From NCBI RefSeq assembly GCF_027912835.1, contig NZ_CP115768.1, positions 992,001 to 1,056,000 of the forward strand: a stretch of 64,000 bases of DNA, in the 5' to 3' direction. Below, piece after piece: positions 59,345 to 64,000 of the stretch. Source of the DNA: Paracoccus sediminicola. Lineage in GTDB: Bacteria; Pseudomonadota; Alphaproteobacteria; Rhodobacterales; Rhodobacteraceae. The stretch's first letter is position 1. The number at the start of each line of letters is the position of its first letter. Made by a program: the position numbers and the translations under genes. The notes under the pieces were generated by a model that was not told the origin of the DNA, searched no databases, and saw only the letters and a list, made by a program, of their open reading frames with translations.

Positions 59345-59660
59345 ATACGACCGGATACTGCCCGGAATGGCCGACAGCCTGATCGAGTGGGCTTACGGCC
59401 ATGCCTATGCGCGCGAGGGGCTGGATCTGAAGACACGCCAGCTCTGCACCGTGGCCGCGCTCACCGCGCTTGGCGGTCAGACCGGGCCGCAGCTGAAGGT
59501 GAACATTGCCCATACGCTTGCTGCCGGAGCGACCCCGCGAGAGATCACCGAGGCCATTTGGCAGATGGCGGTCTATGGGGGGATGCCCGCCGCGATCAAT
59601 GGCCTGAACGCGGCGGCGGATGTTTTTGCCGAGCGCGGGATCGGCCCCGGTCAGGGATAG
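59265..59660 (+). CDS. Carboxymuconolactone decarboxylase family protein
   Basis: 131 residues. The CMD fold is seen from DALSDKYDRILPGMADSLIEWAYGHAY and LDLKTRQLCTVAALTALGGQTGPQLKVNIAHTLAAGATPREITEAIWQMAVYGGMPAAINGLNAA. The CxxC of AhpD-type peroxidases is absent, only one Cys being present, so it is nearer to PcaC-type or uncharacterised members. Its start lies inside the MerR gene with an 80-base overlap in another frame; the two are certainly coupled. It is the likely target of the MerR regulator. Its end overlaps the opposing L,D-transpeptidase gene by ten bases. Confidence 0.88.
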   Translation: MTEIRHRKGQQIAERLSPGLRDALSDKYDRILPGMADSLIEWAYGHAYAREGLDLKTRQLCTVAALTALGGQTGPQLKVNIAHTLAAGATPREITEAIWQMAVYGGMPAAINGLNAAADVFAERGIGPGQG

Positions 59661-60169
59661 ATCATCACCGGGGTGCCGTCCTTGACCATGGCGTAGATCT
59701 CTTCGATCTCGCTGTCGGTCACGGCGACGCAGCCCGCGGTCCAGTCGCGTTCCTTGGCGACGCGGCCTTCGGGCCCCTGGCCGTGGATGAAGATGTCGCT
59801 GCCCACCGGCACCCCGGCAGCCAGCGCGCGGGCCTTGTCGCGCTCATTCGGATAATCGATGCCGACCGACAGGTGATAGCGGCTTTTGGGGTTGCGGCGA
59901 TCCACATAGTAGAGCCCCTCGGGGGTTTTGCCGTCACCCTCGTAAAGCTTGTTGCCGACCGGCGCGAATCCGAGGCCGAAATTATATTGCTTCAGCACCG
60001 TGTTGCCGGAGAAAAGCCGCATCATGCGCTGCGACTTGTACAGTTCGACCCGCGTGACCGGCGGGCCGTCATAGCTGAGAAACCGGGGCTCGATGGTCTG
60101 GCTCGCACAGCCCGCAATTGCCAGAAGGCTGGCTCCGCCCAGCATCAGCTTGAGAAAATCGCGACGCAT
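59651..60169 (-). CDS. L,D-transpeptidase family lipoprotein with Tat signal
   Basis: 172 residues from ATG 60169. The N terminus MRRDFLKLMLGGASLLAIAGC has a twin-arginine motif (RRDFLK) and a lipobox (Cys21), so it is probably a Tat-exported lipoprotein. The YkuD domain follows: VELYKSQRMMRLFSG, KTPEGLYYVDRRNPKSRYHLS, GSDIFIHGQG (His129) and TAGCVAV (catalytic Cys147). In other bacteria such enzymes make 3-3 crosslinks or attach lipoproteins. The upstream frame to 60349 is shadow. Confidence 0.9.
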   Translation of the reverse strand: MRRDFLKLMLGGASLLAIAGCASQTIEPRFLSYDGPPVTRVELYKSQRMMRLFSGNTVLKQYNFGLGFAPVGNKLYEGDGKTPEGLYYVDRRNPKSRYHLSVGIDYPNERDKARALAAGVPVGSDIFIHGQGPEGRVAKERDWTAGCVAVTDSEIEEIYAMVKDGTPVMIYP

Positions 60170-60315
60170 TCTGTCCCTGCCTTTTTCATATTCAGATTTG
60201 GCAACACTTTGCCTGTCAGGGCAGGGCGGTGCAATGCAGCCACGCTTCACGTCAGCTTGAGCGGTGGCGTTACGTCTCTGTTTTCGCGGAGGGATTGCGC
60301 AGCTAGCATGCGCGC

Positions 60316-61599
60316 ATGGATCGCAAACTGGATCATCCGCTGCGCACACGGCTTGTGAACGAGCTTCACGCGCGCCCGTCGCCGCGCGTCACCGCACCGT
60401 GTCACGCCATCTATCTGGCCTTCAAGGAACCCGGAGAGGCCGCCGCGCGTGACCGCGACCGCGATATCGCGCATTTGGCGGCTTTGGCCGAGCGTCACGG
60501 CGCGCCGAAACCGACGCCGGGGGACAGCCATTATTCAGCCACGCTCGGCCGTCACCGCGTCGTCTGGGAAAGCCATACCGAGTTCGTCAGCTATACCGCC
60601 ATCGCCGAAGGGCTGCCGCCGCGCCCCTTCGATCCGGCGAGCGGGGCGATCTTTTCCGCAGACTGGCAGGAGGCAGCGCCGGGCCGGCGCGTCACCGCCG
60701 CCATGGTCCGTGTCGCGGAACTGCCCGAGGATCTCGACCAGATCGACACCGAGCTTGCGGGATGGTTCCGGCGCGACGGGCTGGCGGCCTTCTTTGTGCT
60801 GGACCGCGCGGCGCTGATCGCGTCGGATTTCCGCATAGATCCCGATGGCTGGATGCGCTTTGCCGTGTTCCTGCGGCCCGGCACCGGGCAAGGACGGACC
60901 GGGCGCATCATTCAGCGCATCGGCGAGATCGAGACCTATCGCGCCATGTCCATGCTGGGCCTCGTCCGCGCGCAGGAATTATCGCACAAACTCAACGCAT
61001 TGGAACCCGAACTGACGGCGATGGTCGACGGGATGGAGGACGGGCCGGCCGAAACGACGCTGCGCCGTCTGCTGTCCATCGCCTCGCGGCTCGAAGCGCT
61101 GGCCACGCAGAGCGCCTTCCGCTTCGGGGCGACCCGCGCCTATGAGGCGATCGTCATGAACCGCATCGAGGTGCTGCGCGAAGAACGGTTCCGCGACCGT
61201 CAGCTTCTCTCGGAATTCATGTCGCGCCGCTATGATCCGGCCATGCGCACCGTCACCTCGACCGAGGCGCGTCTCGGCCAGATGCTCGAACGCACGGGCA
61301 GGGCGGGCGAGTTGCTGCGCACCCGCGTCGAGGTGGATCGCAGCGCGCAGAACCAGCTTGTGCTGGAAAGCATGGATCGCCGGGCCGAGCTGCAATTGCG
61401 TCTGCAACACACCGTCGAGGGGCTTTCGGTGGTGGCAATCAGCTATTATGCGGTCGGGCTACTGGGCTATATGGCCGCGCCGCTGGCCGAGCCTCTGGGG
61501 CTGGGAAAGACGGCGCTGATGGCGCTGGCGACACCGCTGGTTGTCGGGCTGGTCTGGATGGGACTGCGCCGGGCCAAGGCGGCGATCCATCATTCTTGA
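60316..61599 (+). CDS. DUF3422 family membrane protein
   Basis: 427 residues. The family opening is clear: HPLRTRLVNELHARPSPRVTAPCHAIYLAF, with RDRDIAHLAALAERHG next, then HYSATLGRHRVVWESHTEFVSYTAI. The last ~60 residues have two helices (VVAISYYAVGLLGYMAAPL and ALMALATPLVVGLVWMG), preceded by a coiled coil (ELLRTRVEVDRSAQNQLVLESMDRRAELQLRLQHTVEGLS). Function unknown. It is divergent from the L,D-transpeptidase gene and is followed after 51 bases by the tiny lipoprotein. Confidence 0.9.
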   Translation: MDRKLDHPLRTRLVNELHARPSPRVTAPCHAIYLAFKEPGEAAARDRDRDIAHLAALAERHGAPKPTPGDSHYSATLGRHRVVWESHTEFVSYTAIAEGLPPRPFDPASGAIFSADWQEAAPGRRVTAAMVRVAELPEDLDQIDTELAGWFRRDGLAAFFVLDRAALIASDFRIDPDGWMRFAVFLRPGTGQGRTGRIIQRIGEIETYRAMSMLGLVRAQELSHKLNALEPELTAMVDGMEDGPAETTLRRLLSIASRLEALATQSAFRFGATRAYEAIVMNRIEVLREERFRDRQLLSEFMSRRYDPAMRTVTSTEARLGQMLERTGRAGELLRTRVEVDRSAQNQLVLESMDRRAELQLRLQHTVEGLSVVAISYYAVGLLGYMAAPLAEPLGLGKTALMALATPLVVGLVWMGLRRAKAAIHHS

Positions 61600-61650
61600 C
61601 TGGACGCGTCGGGGCAGGGCGGCGATAACATCCTCAAAAGGAGACATGAG

Positions 61651-61725
61651 ATGAAAATCATACTGACCCTCGCCGCCGTTCTGGCACTGTCCGCCTGCAA
61701 CGTGCCCTTCGTTCCCCTGGTCTAA
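61651..61725 (+). CDS. 24-residue lipoprotein peptide
   Basis: ATG 61651 opens a 24-codon frame ending TAA 61725: MKIILTLAAVLALSAC then NVPFVPLV. The hydrophobic stretch and lipobox (LSAC) are those of a bacterial lipoprotein signal, leaving a mature lipopeptide of nine residues. AAAGGAGAC lies at good spacing before the ATG. It is close in size and plan to entericidin-like peptides. The stop is five bases before the next ATG, so the two genes are probably co-transcribed. Confidence 0.6.
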   Translation: MKIILTLAAVLALSACNVPFVPLV

Positions 61726-61730
61726 GTCTA

Positions 61731-62075
61731 ATGCCCAAGTCATTGAAAATGTATGGTCTCGACTATTGCTCGACAGTCCAGAAAGCGCGCGCCGCGCTTG
61801 AGGAGGCCGGTTGGGAAATCGAGTTTCGCGACGTGAAGCAAGACACGCCGAGCAAGGACGAATGGTCGAAGCTGCTCGTTGCATTCGGCGAAAAGCTGGT
61901 GAACCGCGCCAGCCTGACCTGGCGCGGCATGTCGGATGAGGAACGTGAGGCACAGCCCGAAGACATGCTCTCGGCGAAACCGCCGCTGATGAAGCGCCCG
62001 GCGATCGAGGCCGAAGGCGCGCATTATCTCGGCTGGACCAAGAACGTCAAACGGGCGCTCGGCGTCGAGACGTGA
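61731..62075 (+). CDS. ArsC/Spx-family reductase-like protein (YffB type)
   Basis: 114 residues of the ArsC/Spx thioredoxin-fold family. It starts KMYGLDYCSTVQKARAALEEAGWEIEFRDVKQD, the YffB pattern with a single Cys13, and later shows KPPLMKRPAIEAEGAHYLGW, with the conserved RPAI/V. The Arg set of true arsenate reductases is not evident, so arsenate reduction is doubtful. It may reduce glutathionylated or similar thiols. It follows the 24-residue lipoprotein by five bases and is convergent with, and adjacent to, the redoxin gene. Confidence 0.85.
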   Translation: MPKSLKMYGLDYCSTVQKARAALEEAGWEIEFRDVKQDTPSKDEWSKLLVAFGEKLVNRASLTWRGMSDEEREAQPEDMLSAKPPLMKRPAIEAEGAHYLGWTKNVKRALGVET

Positions 62076-62630
62076 TCAGCTTTTCCACTTGATCGAACAG
62101 CCCATTGAGGGCGTTTGTTCACGTGGTCCTTCGCCGGTTTCCGCGATCTGCACCATCGCCTCGAACAATTCGCGCCTTGCATCGGCGGGACCGGCCTGGC
62201 GGGTGGAACTGTCCAGCCGGCCGCGATACTGAAGCGCTCCGTCGGCATTATAGCCGAAGAAATCCGGTGTGCATTCGGCGCCAAAGGCCTTGGCCACGTC
62301 CTGCGTCTCGTCATAGAGGTAAGGAAAGGTAAATCCGTGCCGCTTTGCCTCGGTTCGCATATGGTCGGGCGCGTCCTGCGGATAGGCGGCAGCGTCATTG
62401 GCCGAGATCGCGACAACGCCGATCCCGTGCTGATCCTGAAGCGCGGCGGCATCGCGAACGATCCGGTCGATAATGCTTTGCACATAGGGGCAATGATTGC
62501 AGATGAACATCACCAGCGTCCCGTTGCGCCCGCGCAGATCCTCGCTGCTGTGAAGCGTGCCATCGGGATCGGGCAAAATGAAGGACGGCATTGCGGCGCC
62601 GAAATCGCATACGGGTGGAGAGACAGCCAT
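62076..62630 (-). CDS. Thioredoxin-fold (AhpC/TSA-type) protein
   Basis: 184 residues. A thioredoxin fold with FMIFICNHCPYVQSIIDRI-type active site: Cys-Asn-His-Cys (about residues 40-43) in the place of the CxxC. The blocks VVAISANDAAAYPQDAPDHMRTEAKRHGFTFPYLYDETQDVAKAFGAECTPDFFGYNADGALQYRGRLD are typical of the cytoplasmic redoxin-like family. No signal peptide. It may reduce or resolve peroxide or disulfide substrates. Its stop abuts that of the YffB-type gene. Confidence 0.87.
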   Translation of the reverse strand: MAVSPPVCDFGAAMPSFILPDPDGTLHSSEDLRGRNGTLVMFICNHCPYVQSIIDRIVRDAAALQDQHGIGVVAISANDAAAYPQDAPDHMRTEAKRHGFTFPYLYDETQDVAKAFGAECTPDFFGYNADGALQYRGRLDSSTRQAGPADARRELFEAMVQIAETGEGPREQTPSMGCSIKWKS

Positions 62631-62697
62631 AAGAACCTCAATTCATGAACGCTGGGGTAAATCTAGGAGTACCGGGCGAGAATGAAAGCATAGAAGC

Positions 62698-62764
62698 GCC
62701 TGTCAGCCCCTGCGGCATATCAAGTTAGTTACATAATACTGATTATAAACATTAGCTGACAGGC
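62698..62764. repeat. 10-base inverted repeat around an AT-rich core
   Basis: GCCTGTCAGC (62698-62707) and its exact complement GCTGACAGGC (62755-62764) flank 47 bases that are markedly AT-rich on the right half. It lies in a 225-base gap between two divergent genes. It could be a hairpin, an operator or the ends of a tiny lost element. No coding potential. Confidence 0.5.
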
Positions 62765-62855
62765 TAGAACGCTGGAACCGAGGCTTCCGCAGCGCCCGCC
62801 CTTGCGACCGCCCGACCCATCCCCTACATCATTGCAGAAAGCAAAGGATAGCTGC

Positions 62856-63098
62856 ATGGCCATTGAAGCTCACGAAATCGAAGCCCTGATCCGCGCCGCG
62901 TTTCCCGATGCTCAGATCTCGGTGACTGACCTTGCCGGCGACGGCAACCACTATGCCGCCGAGGTTATCGATGACTCGTTTCGGGGCCAGAACCGCGTGC
63001 AGCAGCAGCGCGCGGTCTATGCCGCGCTGAACGGGAAAATGGATGGGCCCGACGGTCAACTTCACGCTTTGGCGCTGACCACGAAAGCCCCGGAATAA
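62856..63098 (+). CDS. BolA-family protein
   Basis: 80 residues from ATG 62856, the usual size of the short BolA type. It reads [52 protein letters not shown], with the GDGNHY loop and [10 protein letters not shown] helix typical of IbaG/BolA-like proteins. The His of NHY may take part in Fe-S sharing. It sits 10 bases before grxD, the classic BolA-Grx4 pair for Fe-S handling and iron sensing. Confidence 0.93.
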   Translation: MAIEAHEIEALIRAAFPDAQISVTDLAGDGNHYAAEVIDDSFRGQNRVQQQRAVYAALNGKMDGPDGQLHALALTTKAPE

Positions 63099-63108
63099 GG
63101 ACGAAGAC

Positions 63109-63471
63109 ATGACGGATGCACGCACGCAGATCCAGCAGGCATTGGACGAAAACGATGTCGTGCTGTTCATGAAAGGCACCAAGGAAATGCCGCAATGCGG
63201 GTTTTCCAGCCGCGTGGCCGGGGTGCTGAACTATATGGGCGTCGCCTATCGCGATGTGAATGTGCTCGCCGATGAGGGTGTGCGCCAGGGGATCAAGGAT
63301 TATTCCGACTGGCCGACCATTCCGCAGCTTTACGTGAAGGGCGAGTTCATCGGCGGCTGCGACATCATCACCGAGATGACGCTCTCGGGTGAGCTCGATC
63401 AGCTGTTCGACCAGAAGGATGTCGGCTATAATAAGGAAGCCGCGGACAAGATACGTGAGGCAAACGCCTGA
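63109..63471 (+). CDS. grxD: Monothiol glutaredoxin (Grx4 type)
   Basis: 120 residues. The active site CGFS starts at Cys30 ([21 protein letters not shown]), and the block [23 protein letters not shown] is diagnostic. It carries a [2Fe-2S] cluster, shared with BolA, and passes it to acceptor proteins. It starts 10 bases after the BolA gene, with AAGGA upstream of the ATG, and ends with a terminator. Confidence 0.97.
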   Translation: MTDARTQIQQALDENDVVLFMKGTKEMPQCGFSSRVAGVLNYMGVAYRDVNVLADEGVRQGIKDYSDWPTIPQLYVKGEFIGGCDIITEMTLSGELDQLFDQKDVGYNKEAADKIREANA

Positions 63472-63504
63472 TCTGAAAGGTGTTTTTTATCTTGATGAAT
63501 GTCT

Positions 63505-63537
63505 GAAAGCCCCGCCCCAGCGCGGGGCTTTCCTTTT
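63505..63537 (+). terminator. Intrinsic terminator after grxD
   Basis: GAAAGCCCCGC (63505-63515) and GCGGGGCTTTC (63522-63532) form an 11-base stem with a six-base loop and a short T-run (63534-63537). Confidence 0.85.
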
Positions 63538-63592
63538 GACGCGCGGCGCAATCGCTCCTAACCTGTCGCGACAGAAAACTGGGAGGATAACA

Positions 63593-64000
63593 ATGACCAT
63601 CCGCAACCGTCTTGCCGCCGCCATGCTGGGGCTTTCGGCCGCTGCCATGCCGCTTAGCGCATCCGCCGCCGATTTCGTGAACATCCTGACCGGCGGCACC
63701 TCGGGCGTCTATTACCCGATGGGCGTGGCGCTGTCGAAGATCTATTCCGAAGCCATGCCCGACGCGCGCGTGCAGGTGCAATCGACCAAGGCGTCGGTCG
63801 AGAATCTGAACCTGCTCCAGCAGGGAAATGGCGAGATCGGCTTTTCGCTCGGCGACTCGGTCAAGCTGGCCGCCGAGGGCGACGCCGAAGCCGGCTTCCC
63901 TGCCCCGCTCGACAAGCTGCGCGGGATCGCCGCGATCTATCCGAACTATATCCAGATCGTCGCCAGCGAGGAATCCGGCATCACCACGCTGGAGGATCTG
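63593..64000 (+). CDS. TAXI-family TRAP solute-binding protein (3' partial)
   Basis: 136 codons are visible before the window ends. A signal peptide (LAAAMLGLSAAAMPLSASA) is followed by DFVNILTGGTSGVYYPMGVALSKIYSEAMPDA, the TAXI-type start, then QVQSTKASVENLNLLQQGNGEIGFSLGDSV and LRGIAAIYPNYIQIVA. TAXI proteins bind small organic anions or amino acids for TRAP permeases in the periplasm. GGGAGG precedes ATG 63593. The permease is expected beyond the window; this is not clearly the partner of the TRAP pair at 41.2-44.0 kb, since those are of DctQ/DctM type. Confidence 0.88.
   Translation, partial: MTIRNRLAAAMLGLSAAAMPLSASAADFVNILTGGTSGVYYPMGVALSKIYSEAMPDARVQVQSTKASVENLNLLQQGNGEIGFSLGDSVKLAAEGDAEAGFPAPLDKLRGIAAIYPNYIQIVASEESGITTLEDL

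Noticed and set aside
62631..62855. Fnr, Irr or RirA operator in the redoxin-BolA gap
   Set aside because: I found no good match to TTGAT-N4-ATCAA or to iron-box consensus; only the ten-base inverted repeat stands out.

Overview
The window looks like chromosomal core DNA of a GC-rich alphaproteobacterium of the Rhodobacteraceae, most like Paracoccus. This is inferred from gene content: DUF6456 and DUF6477 proteins, DUF3422, an alphaproteobacterial RpoD with a large acidic insert, fused pntA, an Opp operon, and TRAP and TAXI transporters. Coding density is high. Many genes overlap by 1-14 bases, which suggests tight operons. I see no rRNA, CRISPR array, IS element or prophage. There is one tRNA.

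Layout. 1-5000: end of dnaG, rpoD, a BLUF blue-light sensor, rmuC, yjbQ. 5011-11813: nrdR and ribD, then a reverse-strand capsule export block (KpsC-like, BexD/KpsD-like lipoprotein, KpsS-like), then riboflavin synthase. 11866-18595: DMT exporter, enolase, an EEP-fold hydrolase, selO, obgE, proB. 18596-19970: an AT-rich patch with one sulfotransferase-like gene, the clearest foreign DNA here. 20098-33834: ilvD, a PAS protein, gmk, a gamma-carbonic anhydrase homologue, a PhoR-like kinase, ispG, a DsbA-like protein, an aminotransferase, an amidase, PBP1A and prfB. 33932-44040: a Hint protein, the oppABCDF operon, and a TRAP permease pair without an adjacent binding protein. 44152-51662: a lipoprotein, tRNA-Leu, lipA, divergent DUF6456/DUF6477 genes, a HerA-like ATPase, a 500-base non-coding gap with two intrinsic terminators, an IalB protein and an acyltransferase. 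51725-64000: pepN, a repeat-rich membrane protein, pntAB, a MerR/CMD pair, an L,D-transpeptidase, DUF3422, small redox proteins, BolA, Grx4, and the start of a TAXI binding protein.

How the genes fit together. Most are housekeeping: replication and transcription (dnaG, rpoD, nrdR), cofactors (ribD, ribE, lipA, ispG), cell wall (amidase, PBP1A, L,D-transpeptidase), NADPH supply (pntAB) and Fe-S or redox handling (BolA, Grx4, the thioredoxin-like proteins). The more unusual signals are: a candidate small RNA carrying two anti-Shine-Dalgarno motifs in the 49.2 kb gap; strict 11-residue repeats shared by two nearby envelope proteins; twin hairpins built from GANTC-containing stems between dnaG and rpoD; inverted DnaA-box-like sites and an SD-sequestering repeat before nrdR; a textbook 19-base-spacer MerR promoter; and the AT-rich sulfotransferase patch lying where proA would be expected. 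I did not find a complete, clearly new multi-gene system. The findings below are local leads.
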